Source: Noviherbaspirillum autotrophicum
Lineage (GTDB): Bacteria > Pseudomonadota > Gammaproteobacteria > Burkholderiales > Burkholderiaceae_D
Reading direction: 5' to 3'
Assembly: GCF_000818395.1 (NCBI RefSeq)
Contig: NZ_JWJG01000028.1
Span: 3,913,051 to 3,977,050, forward strand
Length of the DNA stretch: 64,000 bases
Part shown: piece by piece, positions 8,992 through 17,412 of the stretch
Position numbering within the stretch: the first letter of the stretch is position 1
Layout of the letters: each line of letters begins with the position of its first letter
The notes under the pieces: generated by a model
Databases searched by the model: none
What the model was told of the DNA's origin: nothing
The model's input: only the letters and a program-made list of their open reading frames with translations
Translations under genes and position numbers: made by a program

Positions 8992-9770
8992 GCGTTCTTC
9001 TCCGCGTATTCCTTAACCCAATCCGCATGGCGCTCGCGCTCGAGCATGATGCAGCGCACCCGGAACAACGCCGCCGCAATGGTGTATGCCCACATGGCAA
9101 GCGCCATCACCAGCATCCCGGCCAGCATGGTGGCCGCCATGCTCGGCGCCTTGGTCATGTTGATAGACGAGCCCTGGTGCAAGGTGTTCCACCATTGCAC
9201 CGAGAAATAAATGATCGGCACATTGACCACCCCGACCAGTGCCAGCACGGCGCCGGCCTTGTCGGCGCGACGCGGATCGTCGATCGATGCCTGCAGCGCC
9301 ATGAAGCCGATGTACAAAAACAGCAGGATCAGTTCCGAAGTCAGGCGCGCATCCCACACCCACCAAGCGCCCCAGGTTGGACGGCCCCACAGCGCGCCGG
9401 TCCACAGCGCAAGGAAGGTGAACAAGGCGCCGGTCGGCGCCAGGGCGCTGGCCATCATCGACGAGGTGCGGGTATTCCATGCCAGGCCGATACCCGCCCA
9501 GCACGCCATCACGATGTAGATGAACATCGACATCCAGGCAGCCGGCACGTGCAGGAAGATGATGCGGTAAGCGTCGCCCTGCTGGAAATCGGTCGGCGCA
9601 ACGAAAAAGCCAATGTACACGCCGACAAGGGTGAGTACGACAGCGATGCTGGCAAACCACGGAATCAGTTTTCCCGCAAAGGGAAAAAACGTTTGCGGCG
9701 ACGCGTATTTGTACCAGTGGATCCTCGACGCTGACGGCTCGCCGGAAAGAGTTTGATTGGTGCTAGACAC
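8988..9770 (-). CDS. ccmC: haem-handling membrane protein CcmC
   Basis: The 260-residue protein has about six membrane helices and the WWD motif region (WGAWWVWDARLTSE) in its middle, with conserved histidines in flanking loops. CcmC loads haem on CcmE. The first 20 residues before the I-H-W-Y-K-Y start of the conserved domain are variable. A 218-base gap separates it from ccmB, the only large break in the operon. Confidence 0.93.
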   Translation of the reverse strand: MSSTNQTLSGEPSASRIHWYKYASPQTFFPFAGKLIPWFASIAVVLTLVGVYIGFFVAPTDFQQGDAYRIIFLHVPAAWMSMFIYIVMACWAGIGLAWNTRTSSMMASALAPTGALFTFLALWTGALWGRPTWGAWWVWDARLTSELILLFLYIGFMALQASIDDPRRADKAGAVLALVGVVNVPIIYFSVQWWNTLHQGSSINMTKAPSMAATMLAGMLVMALAMWAYTIAAALFRVRCIMLERERHADWVKEYAEKNA

Positions 9771-9988
9771 TACAGCAGTACTCCGATGGTTGGTCTTCGC
9801 GGCATGCGAGCGAGTGTGCGATGGAAAATTGCGCTTCTCGAATTTGAGAATCTATTGATTTTAGACCAGATTGCCGACACTCTGATTCTTGAATTTCCGC
9901 CCCTCTTCTTGCCCTGTCACCAGACTCATTTAAAAATTTCTCTTAAGCAATCGCCGTACCACTGCAGGGAAGTGGAGCACGCTCCCCG
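9771..9988. other. 218-base non-coding gap inside the ccm operon (ccmB-ccmC)
   Basis: All other ccm junctions overlap, but this one is a gap. It is AT-richer than its surroundings and no open frame in it looks coding. It could hold a second promoter for ccmC-I: a TAAAAT-like -10 is readable on the minus strand near 9862, but no good -35 was found. A short GGAGC/GCTCC inverted repeat lies next to the ccmB stop (9973-9984). Confidence 0.4.
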
Positions 9989-10657
9989 TCATTCAAGCGA
10001 GATGCGCAGTGCGGCGGCCGTCGCCCAAGGCGCCAGTGCAGTGGCGCCGGCCAGCAATCCGCCAAGCAGCAGCAGGTGGGCGGTGGCACCCACGCCGGAC
10101 GCTTGCGCGCTGACTGCGCCGGCGCCGAAGATCAGCACCGGGATATATAGTGGCAACACCAGCAGCGACACCAGCACGCCGCCGCCGCGCACGCCCAGCG
10201 TCAGCGCCGCACCGATGGCGCCGATCAGGCTCAACACCGGCGTGCCGATCAAGAGGCTCAGGAACAGCACGCCAATCGAGTCGGCCGGCAGGTCGAACTG
10301 CACTGCCAGCAATGGTGCCAGCAGCACCAGCGGCAATCCCGAAACCAGCCAGTGCGCAATCACCTTGGCGATCACGATGATGGTCAGCGGTTCGGACGAC
10401 AGCAGCATCTGCTCCAGAGTGCCGTCGGCGTAATCGAGCGCGAACAAGCGCCCCAGCGCCAGCATCGACGCAAGCAGCGCGCCGACCCACAGAATGCCGG
10501 GGGCCATCGGGCGCAGCAGCGCCGGCTCCGCCCCTACCCCAAGCGGAAACAGCGTGGCGACGATGACAAAGAAGAACAAGGTGGTCAGCACGTCCGAGCG
10601 GCGCCTGAATGCCAGCAGCAGGTCGCGCCGTACCACGCAAAACAGGGCCGTCAGCAT
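9989..10657 (-). CDS. ccmB: haem exporter permease CcmB
   Basis: The 222-residue six-helix membrane protein has the CcmB pattern, including a cytoplasmic N-terminal R-R-D-L stretch and the L-A-L-D-Y-A-D-G-T-L-E segment. It forms the ABC complex with CcmA and CcmC/D that releases holo-CcmE. The start is placed at the ATG at 10657, which gives family length and a 7-base overlap with ccmA. Longer open frame upstream is the out-of-frame end of ccmA. Confidence 0.93.
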   Translation of the reverse strand: MLTALFCVVRRDLLLAFRRRSDVLTTLFFFVIVATLFPLGVGAEPALLRPMAPGILWVGALLASMLALGRLFALDYADGTLEQMLLSSEPLTIIVIAKVIAHWLVSGLPLVLLAPLLAVQFDLPADSIGVLFLSLLIGTPVLSLIGAIGAALTLGVRGGGVLVSLLVLPLYIPVLIFGAGAVSAQASGVGATAHLLLLGGLLAGATALAPWATAAALRISLE

Positions 10658-11286
10658 GCGCCCCCCTGATTCATGTCGAGCGTGAGCGTGCGCCGCGCCG
10701 ACAGCGCAATTTCCTGGTGGGTGGTATAGATCACCATCCCGCCGCCTTCCAGGTGAGCATTGAGGGTGCCGCGCAGTGCCTCCATGGCGCTGACATCCAG
10801 TGCCGTAAACGGCTCGTCGAGTATCCACAGGGGCATCGCGTTGCCAAACGACAGGCGTGCCAGCGCCACCCGCTTGCGCTGCCCCTGCGACAAGGCGCGT
10901 GTGGGCAGCTCCGCCGCCCGCCCCAGACCAAGCTGTTCCAGCGCGTCGAGCGCGTCATCGCGCTGGAGCGCCTTGCCCGACAGAGCCGAAGCGATCACCA
11001 GGTTTTCCCATGCCAGCAGATCGTCCTTCACGCCGTTGGCATGTCCGAGATAAATCAGGTTGCTGCAAAACTCTTCGCGTAGCTTGCAGATGTCACGCCC
11101 ATTCCAGCGCACTTCCCCATGCGCCGGGGCAGACAGTCCGGCCAGCATGCGCAGCAGGCTAGTCTTGCCGCTGCCGTTGGTGCCGGCGACGCGCATGGTG
11201 TCACCCGGCTGCAGTTCAAAGCTGACATCATCAAACAGCTGTAGGTCGCCACGGATACAGGTAAGTTGATAGGCCTGCAAACTCAT
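10651..11286 (-). CDS. ccmA: haem exporter ATP-binding protein CcmA
   Basis: The 211-residue ABC ATPase has Walker A GTNGSGKT (about 35-42), the ABC signature LSQGQRKR and Walker B LWILDEP. It powers release of haem-loaded CcmE. The start at 11286 (M-S-L-Q-A-Y) gives the normal length; the open frame continues upstream but does not resemble the family. It is the first gene of the ccm operon, and its promoter must lie in the roughly 390 bases before it. Confidence 0.94.
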   Translation of the reverse strand: MSLQAYQLTCIRGDLQLFDDVSFELQPGDTMRVAGTNGSGKTSLLRMLAGLSAPAHGEVRWNGRDICKLREEFCSNLIYLGHANGVKDDLLAWENLVIASALSGKALQRDDALDALEQLGLGRAAELPTRALSQGQRKRVALARLSFGNAMPLWILDEPFTALDVSAMEALRGTLNAHLEGGGMVIYTTHQEIALSARRTLTLDMNQGGAC

Positions 11287-11674
11287 GCGCCGGCTTTCCC
11301 GCACAATTGGCACGGGCGGCAAGGCGATGTTACGCAGTGCAGGATGCGGTCGGGTGATGCCATACGATGCCTGAATGTTGAAGCAATATAAAAAAGGGAC
11401 CGCCCAACCCGGCCTTGCGCCGATGCGCAAGTAATGCCTGAGCTGGAGCGGCCCACAAGAGATGGATCACCGCCATCCCACATGAGGCGGAAGAGATGAC
11501 GCACACATGCTTTCCTCGTAGAAAGCACATAGTGTGCCACACCCCACACAGACATTGAAATCACGAAAAAATTACGGGCCGCATGCAGCCCGTGATCGTT
11601 TTAGCCTCGAAAAGCGCGTCTGAAGCCGGCTTTTCTATCCTTAAGGCAAGAAAATATGCCTGACGACGAATATT
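11287..11674. other. intergenic region between ccmA and the Fnr-type regulator gene
   Basis: About 390 bases with no convincing gene. It must contain the ccm promoter (minus strand), but no clear -35/-10 pair was recognised. The right part holds the terminator of the regulator gene at 11564-11593. No TTGAT-N4-ATCAA box was found here. Confidence 0.5.
11564..11593 (-). terminator. Rho-independent terminator of the Crp/Fnr-type regulator gene
   Basis: On the minus strand ACGGGC and GCCCGT (11574-11593) form a hairpin with an 8-base loop. It is followed directly by AA and a run of six T (11566-11571 read as A on the plus strand). It lies about 80 bases beyond the stop codon. Confidence 0.75.
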
Positions 11675-12352
11675 TTAATTGGAAAGCAATGCACTCATCT
11701 TCTCGAAATCAAGAATTTTTATTTTCCGTCCCGAAACCGAGATCACTCCGGAGGATGAAAAGTCATGCAGCAGACGCGACAGGGTTTCCGGTGTCAGGCT
11801 CAGGCGCGACGCGATCAGCGTCTTGCTGGCGATGAGTTCAATGCTTTCCGCGCTCTGGTACTGGCTCTGGCGCAGCAGATAACCTGCCAGGCGCTGCTTG
11901 GCGGTTTGCAGCGAATAGCTTTCAATGTCGCGCGTGAGCGAGTAAAGCTGACGGCCGACGCACACCATCAGTTCCTGCGCGAATGCAAAATTATCCTTGG
12001 CGACATCCAGCACCTTGTCGCGTGAGGTATGCAGCAGCATCGAGTCAGCCGTGGTCTTGACGAATGCGAGATGAGTACGGTCCAGCAGCATTTCGCATAG
12101 ACCGAAGCACTTGTTTTGCCCGAGGATGGCAAGCGTCTTTTCACTGCCGTCCTTGCGGTCGAAGCCGATCTTTACCTGTCCGTAGACCAGCACGTACACC
12201 CCTTTCGGCGCATCGCCCTGGTTGATAATCGACGTGTTCGATGCGGCACGGATCGGGTGCGTGCCGCCGCTGATTTCGCCGAGTTGCTCGTCGTCGAGCA
12301 TCCTGAATAACGAAGTGTTCGAAAGAATGCGTTTGATATTCGGCGTGTGCAT
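11675..12352 (-). CDS. Crp/Fnr-family transcription regulator, Dnr-like
   Basis: The 225-residue protein has an N-terminal cyclic-nucleotide-like sensor domain, a long dimerisation helix and a C-terminal winged helix. The recognition segment reads S-R-L-S-L-T-P-E-T-L-S-R. It lacks the N-terminal four-cysteine cluster of true FNR. The helix-turn-helix neighbourhood (SKTLIASRLSLTPETLSR) resembles Dnr-type regulators, which sense NO through haem. The ATG at 12352 is preferred because GAGAAG lies just upstream; a TTG six codons earlier is the alternative. An FNR/Dnr-type half-site palindrome lies about 200 bases upstream, between it and a hemerythrin gene, and a terminator follows it. The ligand is inferred, not shown. 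Confidence 0.85.
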   Translation of the reverse strand: MHTPNIKRILSNTSLFRMLDDEQLGEISGGTHPIRAASNTSIINQGDAPKGVYVLVYGQVKIGFDRKDGSEKTLAILGQNKCFGLCEMLLDRTHLAFVKTTADSMLLHTSRDKVLDVAKDNFAFAQELMVCVGRQLYSLTRDIESYSLQTAKQRLAGYLLRQSQYQSAESIELIASKTLIASRLSLTPETLSRLLHDFSSSGVISVSGRKIKILDFEKMSALLSN

Positions 12353-12871
12353 GGTGTCTTCTCGCGACAAGGCTCTCTCAGTTGTATATACAAACCGTGT
12401 CCTGACGAAATGACAGCACCGGCATAATATTCCCCCACGGAAAAAGATGACGTGCTAGGCCAATGTGTGCTGCCAAGCCACGGGACCGCCGAGGATTTAT
12501 CTGAAATCAATATGCGCGTAGGGTATCGCCTCGATTTTCAAAAATTAATGATCTAGATCAACCCTTCCCCAGTCGACTGTGATTTAGCCATTTTCCCGCG
12601 TCCGAGGGCGGCAAAACATGCGGAAATATCGTGAAACGGGGCAAAACACGCCACTATTGTCCGTCATGCTTCGACGTTGGCCGGTAGAACGTTATGGCGA
12701 CGCTCGCAGGCGAGACGGAGAATAAAAAGCCGGGCGGCCGCAACGCCCGGCAGCACAGCGGCGAGATGGGTTTTGCATATCCTGAATCAAAGATATCGTT
12801 CTGGCAAAGCGATATAAATAGCAGTTGTCGCCCTACTGCTGCTGCGGCATCCAGAATCGACGGGAGCGGTC
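12353..12871. other. divergent intergenic region with an FNR/Dnr-type box
   Basis: About 520 bases between the Crp/Fnr-type regulator (minus) and the hemerythrin gene (plus). It contains the FNR-type palindrome at 12548-12561 and a GATATC/GATATA imperfect inverted repeat near 12788-12815. Short open frames here lack coding character. Confidence 0.55.
12548..12561. promoter_or_regulatory. FNR/Dnr-type operator, ATGAT-CTAG-ATCAA
   Basis: The sequence matches TTGAT-N4-ATCAA at nine of ten positions and contains the 12-base palindrome TGATCTAGATCA. It lies in the shared intergenic region of the Dnr-like regulator and hemerythrin genes, so it could serve autoregulation or activate the hemerythrin gene. 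On the minus strand a CATATT-like -10 lies about 40 bases away. Confidence 0.7.
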
Positions 12872-13324
12872 ATGGACACCATCTGCGACTATCTTGTGTA
12901 CGACCATCAGCGCTGCGACGCACTATTCTCGCAGGTCGAAACCAGCGTGGCATCGAGAGAATGGCCGCGGGCGGAACAAAGCTTCCGGTTGTTTTCGAGC
13001 GCCGTCGACCGCCATATCCGCACGGAAGAAGGCATCCTGTTTCCCACTTTTGAAAAAGCGATTCGCGGTTCTGGAATGCCTCTTGGCATGTTGCGCGTCG
13101 AACACCAACGCATCCGCGCCATCGTCGACCGGCTCCATCATGCACTATGTCGCTCCGATCCCGTCGATTTCATGCTGCATACCGAAACCTTGGCGTTATT
13201 GATGCAACAACATAACGTCAAGGAAGAAGACATGCTATATCCGTTGCTGGACCGGATATTGGGCAGCCGTACGGTCGAAATCGTGTGCGCAATGCGCGAA
13301 AAGCTCGAATCGACCATCCAGTAG
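12872..13324 (+). CDS. hemerythrin HHE-domain protein
   Basis: The 150-residue four-helix protein carries the di-iron ligand pattern: H12 (in V-Y-D-H-Q), H48 with E52 (D-R-H-I-R-T-E-E), H78 (V-E-H-Q-R) and H114 with E118/E119 (Q-Q-H-N-V-K-E-E). Such proteins bind O2 or NO, or store iron-oxygen intermediates. Neighbouring a Dnr-like regulator with an FNR-type box between them suggests control by oxygen or NO. It is probably cytoplasmic, as no signal peptide is seen. Confidence 0.88.
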   Translation: MDTICDYLVYDHQRCDALFSQVETSVASREWPRAEQSFRLFSSAVDRHIRTEEGILFPTFEKAIRGSGMPLGMLRVEHQRIRAIVDRLHHALCRSDPVDFMLHTETLALLMQQHNVKEEDMLYPLLDRILGSRTVEIVCAMREKLESTIQ

Positions 13325-13419
13325 GCCGGCTTTTGCTGCATGGCCTCCATCCTCCCGCACTGCCGTTTCCAGTGACGGTAGCGTGTCGCGGCGCCCTTGT
13401 TCCTTTTAAATGATACATG

Positions 13420-13436
13420 CGCAATGGTGCATTGCG
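13420..13436. repeat. 7-bp inverted repeat upstream of the maoC-pta/ackA operon
   Basis: CGCAATG (13420-13426) and CATTGCG (13430-13436) are perfect inverted arms with a 3-base centre, about 105 bases before the fusion gene start. The compact form suits an operator more than a terminator. No known consensus was matched. Confidence 0.4.
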
Positions 13437-13541
13437 GCATACTACTTGCTTGAAGGCATCGCCCGCTTGCTGCGCACCGCCACTGGCGTGCACATCCTGC
13501 AAGAGCGGCACGCTAGACCCATTCACATCCTCTGGATTGTT

Positions 13542-14948
13542 ATGAACGATATCGCTGCACCCTATATTGAGAACATCACATACGACGAACTGAGCATCGG
13601 CCAGTCGGCGCGCCAAGTGCGCACCCTGACGCTGGCCGATATCCAAGCATTCGCCGCCATATCCGGAGACCTCAACCCCACCCACGTCGACGCCGAATAC
13701 GCGCTCCAGTCGCTGTTCCATGGCGTCGTCGCCCACGGCATGTGGGGGGGAATGCTCATTTCCGGCCTGCTCGGCACCGTTTTTCCGGGGCCGGGCACAG
13801 TCTACGCCGACCAGAGCCTGCACTTTGCACGTCCGATCCGCACCGGCGACACGCTGACCGTGATCGCCACCGTCACTGCCAAGGATGACAGCACCAAGCG
13901 CGTCACGCTCGACTGCAAGGTGATCAACCAAACCGGCGACGACGTGCTGTCCGGCACCGCTGTCGTCCTTGCCCCGACCCAGAAGGTGCGCCGCCAGGCG
14001 ATGCACCTGCCGCAGCTGCGCATGTTCGATCCACAGGCGCGCCTGGAAGCGCTGCTGGCCACCGTAGCCCACCTTGAGCCGGTGCGCTGCGCCGTGGTCC
14101 ACGCCTGCGACCCGGAGTCGCTGCGCGGCGCGTTGAACGCCGGGCAAAGCGGCCTGATCATACCGGTGCTGGTCGGCCCCGAGGCCAAGCTGCGCGCCAC
14201 CGCCGAGGCTGCCGGCCTCGACCTGACGGGCATTGAAATCGTCCCGGTGGCGCACAGCGTCGCCGCCGCCGAACGCGCAGTCGAGCTGGCCGCTGCCGGC
14301 GACGTCGAAGCGCTCATGAAAGGCAGCCTGCACACCGACGAGCTGATGCACGCCGTCGTCACCTGCCGTCCGCTGCGCACCAAGCGCCGCCTGTCGCATG
14401 TGTTCCGGTTCGACGTACCGACCTACGACAAGCCGCTCCTGATCACCGATGCCGCGCTCAACATCCGGCCCACGCTGGAAGAAAAGGCCGACATCATCCA
14501 GAACGCGATCAATCTGGCGCATGCGCTCGGCACCGAAAAGCCGAACGTGGCGATCCTGTCGGCAGTTGAAACCGTGAACGTGAAAATGCAGTCCACGCTC
14601 GACGCCGCAGCACTGTGCAAGATGGCCGATCGCGGTCAGATCCGCGGCGGCGTGCTGGACGGCCCGCTGGCGTTCGACAATGCGATTTCGATGGAAGCGG
14701 TGCGCATCAAGGGCATCGAATCGACGGTGGCCGGCAATGCCGACATCCTCGCCGTGCCGGACCTGGAGTCGGGCAACATGCTCGCCAAGCAGCTCGAATA
14801 CCTGGCCGGCGGCGCCGGCTGCGGCATCGTGCTCGGCGCGCGCGTCCCGATTGCGCTGACCAGCCGCGCCGACGGCGCCAATGCGCGCGTGGCATCCGCC
14901 GCGCTGGCGCTGCTGCTGGCGCACCAGAACCGCAAGGTGCAGCCATGA
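13542..14948 (+). CDS. MaoC-like hydratase / phosphate acyltransferase fusion
   Basis: The 468-residue protein joins two domains. Residues about 1-140 are a MaoC-type hot-dog fold, with the D-L-N-P-T-H-V-D hydratase motif and F-H-G-V-V-A-H-G-M. Residues about 165-468 are a phosphate acetyl/butyryltransferase (PTA_PTB) domain. Such bifunctional proteins convert acyl-CoA to acyl phosphate, and the hydratase part may act on enoyl-CoA or help bind acyl-CoA. Its stop overlaps the ATG of ackA (ATGA), so acyl phosphate can be used at once to make ATP. The start at 13542 begins at the conserved domain; the upstream open frame is not family-like. Whether the substrate is acetyl- or longer acyl-CoA cannot be read here. 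Confidence 0.88.
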   Translation: MNDIAAPYIENITYDELSIGQSARQVRTLTLADIQAFAAISGDLNPTHVDAEYALQSLFHGVVAHGMWGGMLISGLLGTVFPGPGTVYADQSLHFARPIRTGDTLTVIATVTAKDDSTKRVTLDCKVINQTGDDVLSGTAVVLAPTQKVRRQAMHLPQLRMFDPQARLEALLATVAHLEPVRCAVVHACDPESLRGALNAGQSGLIIPVLVGPEAKLRATAEAAGLDLTGIEIVPVAHSVAAAERAVELAAAGDVEALMKGSLHTDELMHAVVTCRPLRTKRRLSHVFRFDVPTYDKPLLITDAALNIRPTLEEKADIIQNAINLAHALGTEKPNVAILSAVETVNVKMQSTLDAAALCKMADRGQIRGGVLDGPLAFDNAISMEAVRIKGIESTVAGNADILAVPDLESGNMLAKQLEYLAGGAGCGIVLGARVPIALTSRADGANARVASAALALLLAHQNRKVQP

Positions 14949-16141
14949 TCGCCGCTCCAAACGCCATTCTGGCAGTGAATGCGGGATCCTCCTCGCTCAA
15001 GTTCGCCCTTTATCCGCACCACGGCATCGAGATCGCGTCGGCGCGCCTGTCCGGCATTATCGAAGGGCTGGAGCCGGGCGGCGCCCCGACCATCAAGATG
15101 TCCGGCCCGGACGGCAGCTTCAGCGAGCCGATCGAGGTCGCCGGCGAAGCGATGTTCGAACAGGCGCTGGTGGCGCTGGAAAAGGTGCTGGAGCGTCACA
15201 CCGGCGGCGTCAACATCACCGCTATCGCGCACCGCATCGTGCATGGCGGCGCCCGCCTGTCGGAGTCGGTGCTGCTCGACGGCGACATGCTCGCCTACCT
15301 CGCCACGTTGTCGCGCCTGGCGCCGCTGCACCAGCCGCACAACCTGGCCGGCGTGCAGGCATTTCGCCGTATCTTCCCCGAGCTGCCGCAGGTCGGCTGC
15401 TTCGACACGGCGTTCCATGCCACGCTTCCAGTCAATGAACAGATGTTCGCGCTGCCGATGAAGCTGCGCGAGGACGGTATCCGGCGTTACGGTTTCCATG
15501 GCCTGTCCTACCGCTATGTCACTGACTGCCTGCTGGAGCGCTCGCAGCGCGCAGCCGCCAAGACCATCATCGCCCACCTCGGAAATGGCGCCAGCGCCTG
15601 CGCCGTCGCAGGCGGCAAGAGCGTCGCCACCACCATGGGCTTTTCCGCGCTGGACGGCCTGATGATGGGCACACGCAGCGGCGCGCTCGACCCGGGCGTG
15701 CTGTTGCATCTGCTGCGCAAGGGCTGGAACGTGCAGCAGCTGGAACGCACGCTGTACAAGGAATCCGGCCTGCGCGGCGTATCGGGCATCTCGGCCGACA
15801 TGCGCACGCTGCATGCGAGCGACGATCCCCATGCGGCGCTGGCAATCGACATCTTCATCCACCGCCTTGTACGCGAGTGCGGCTCGCTCACCGCCGCCCT
15901 CGGTGGACTGGACGTGATCGCCTTCACCGGCGGCATCGGCGAACATGACGTCGACGTGCGCCAGCGCGTATGCGAAGCGCTTTCCTACCTCGGCATGCGT
16001 GTCGACGAACAGGCCAACCGCGCCGCGACCGGCGACTCGATCGCCACCATCCATACCAGCGACAGCAGCATCGAGATCTGGGTGGTGCCGACCGACGAAG
16101 GACGCGTCGCAGCCCAGGATGCGGCGCGCCTGATCAGCTGA
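14945..16141 (+). CDS. ackA: acetate kinase (acetate/propionate kinase family)
   Basis: The 398-residue protein has the ASKHA-fold signatures. The N-terminal VNAGSSSLKF phosphate-binding motif is present, as are H-R-I-V-H-G-G, F-D-T-A-F-H and the H-L-G-N-G-A-S nucleotide motif. FTGGIGEHD lies near the C-terminus. It makes ATP from acetyl (or acyl) phosphate and ADP. It is coupled to the upstream phosphotransacetylase fusion by ATGA, forming a two-gene substrate-level phosphorylation operon, and is closed by a strong hairpin terminator. Confidence 0.95.
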   Translation: MIAAPNAILAVNAGSSSLKFALYPHHGIEIASARLSGIIEGLEPGGAPTIKMSGPDGSFSEPIEVAGEAMFEQALVALEKVLERHTGGVNITAIAHRIVHGGARLSESVLLDGDMLAYLATLSRLAPLHQPHNLAGVQAFRRIFPELPQVGCFDTAFHATLPVNEQMFALPMKLREDGIRRYGFHGLSYRYVTDCLLERSQRAAAKTIIAHLGNGASACAVAGGKSVATTMGFSALDGLMMGTRSGALDPGVLLHLLRKGWNVQQLERTLYKESGLRGVSGISADMRTLHASDDPHAALAIDIFIHRLVRECGSLTAALGGLDVIAFTGGIGEHDVDVRQRVCEALSYLGMRVDEQANRAATGDSIATIHTSDSSIEIWVVPTDEGRVAAQDAARLIS

Positions 16142-16607
16142 TCGCCTTCCCAAGGGAGCGGGGTTCCCCGCTCCCTTTTATGTTTCTTGAGCCACGGCCC
16201 GGCTCAGGCCAACGCCTACCTTCCATTCTCAACAGTCGCACGCCCCGGATATCCTGCAGCCGCGCGCGCCTTCCCGCGAAGTCCCACGTGCCGTCAGGGA
16301 GTGCAAATTCCTGACGCACGGCCTTGACAGGCTCCAGATAAAACTCGACAGCCATGAATTAACAACAAGCAAGGTTAGCCTTCAAAAGGCTCATCGCGCT
16401 GCGACGCCGTGATGCTGCCGCTTCCCCGGCGGCGACGAAATCTCCCCGGTTTCAGGATTGCACGCCGTCTTCTGCTGCCGCGTGTCAGGTTCCTTGTGCT
16501 TTCACAAACCGGGCGGCAGCGCTTGGGCCGAATAATATGCATTGCCCGATCCGCGCTTTCTTGCTGCGGCAGCCCCGGCCCCTCAGCCTCATCGTCCAGG
16601 AGAGTCA
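16142..16607. other. intergenic region after ackA
   Basis: About 465 bases. The first 40 hold the ackA terminator. A 73-codon minus-strand frame (16134-16355) runs through the terminator and has no ribosome site, so it is not called. A ribosome site (CAGGAGAG) for the next gene ends the region. No clear promoter was recognised. Confidence 0.5.
16152..16179 (+). terminator. Rho-independent terminator of the pta-ackA operon
   Basis: A 12-bp perfect stem (16152-16163 with 16166-16177) with a minimal loop runs into TTTT. It lies 11 bases after the acetate kinase stop codon. Confidence 0.88.
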
Positions 16608-17348
16608 ATGAAAAACACCGTCAATGCCGATTACGGCGCCATTCCCGGCGACGGATTGATCGACCGGTTGCTGTCGTCGCAGCGCCGCAAGCTGGTTGAC
16701 GCATTCACGGTTTTCCGCCAGGGCGGCAGCGACGACACCATCCTGAACGTTGGCTTGATGCCGGCGCAGCAGTCCCACAGCACGAATTACCTCGAGGAGT
16801 GGAGCACGCCGCAGGACAGGTTGCGCATGACATCCCATGACATCACGCCGCCGAATTATCCGATCCGCCCCGGTGCAAGCCAGCGCCAGCGCCCATCCGA
16901 CGGACTGCGATTGCCTTTTGCGGATGGCGAATTCGACTGGGTTTTCTGCAACGAAGTGATCGAACGGGTCGGCAGTTTCGAGCGCCAGTATGCGCTGCTG
17001 AAGGAACTGGCGCGCGTGGCGCGTCGCGGTGTGTTCGTCACCGCCGCGAACCGCAAGCATCCGTTGGAGTTCAACACCGGCCTGCCGTTGCTTCACTTGC
17101 TGCCCGACCGCTGGTGGCGCCGGTCGCTGAAATTGCTCGGCAAGAACGCCTTGGTTTCCGAAGCGGAGCTTAACCTGCTCGATTCCGGTACGCTTTACAA
17201 GCTTGCCAGCCTGCTGCCCGGCAAGCCGAAACACGATGTCGGCCACAAGCGCGTATTCGGCATCAAGGCGCATTTCTTCCTGATGATAGAAAAGACGCCC
17301 GCCAGCGAAAAAAGCGAGAAGAAAGCCGGATCGACTGTACCGGGTTGA
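16608..17348 (+). CDS. SAM-dependent methyltransferase-like protein
   Basis: The 246-residue class I methyltransferase-fold protein has the LPFADGEFDWVFCNEVIERVGS segment in the middle (Methyltransf_11-like motifs II and III). It is followed by the P-L-E-F-N-T-G-L-P-L-L-H segment seen in one methyltransferase subfamily. Motif I is unusual: ILNVGLMPAQ replaces the glycine-rich E/DxGxGxG loop, which may alter SAM binding. The ATG at 16608 follows an AGGAG ribosome site. It faces a CapA-like gene convergently. The substrate is unknown; a sugar or surface-polymer role is only suggested by the neighbours. Confidence 0.75.
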   Translation: MKNTVNADYGAIPGDGLIDRLLSSQRRKLVDAFTVFRQGGSDDTILNVGLMPAQQSHSTNYLEEWSTPQDRLRMTSHDITPPNYPIRPGASQRQRPSDGLRLPFADGEFDWVFCNEVIERVGSFERQYALLKELARVARRGVFVTAANRKHPLEFNTGLPLLHLLPDRWWRRSLKLLGKNALVSEAELNLLDSGTLYKLASLLPGKPKHDVGHKRVFGIKAHFFLMIEKTPASEKSEKKAGSTVPG

Positions 17349-17412
17349 GTGAAGACGGTAAGTTGTCCGGCATCCTGAATGCCATTCAAGAAACGCCGCC
17401 GTCCATTTCTCC

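Noticed and set aside
11283-11564. 93-codon minus-strand frame upstream of ccmA
   Set aside because: It overlaps the ccmA start in another frame, looks non-protein-like and is probably the ccm leader.
12788-12815. Possible sigma-54 element near TTCTGGCAAAGCG before the hemerythrin gene
   Set aside because: Spacing and the -12 part do not match GG-N10-GC; only the imperfect GATATC/GATATA repeat remains.
13218-14960. 580-codon open frame on the minus strand opposite the maoC-pta fusion
   Set aside because: It lies exactly antisense to a clear enzyme gene; high GC at third positions removes stop codons in the opposite frame, and the translation is Arg/His/Gln-rich without family features.
16134-16355. 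73-codon minus-strand frame after ackA
   Set aside because: It has no ribosome site and its 3' end passes through the ackA terminator and into ackA, so the C-terminal part cannot be conserved independently.
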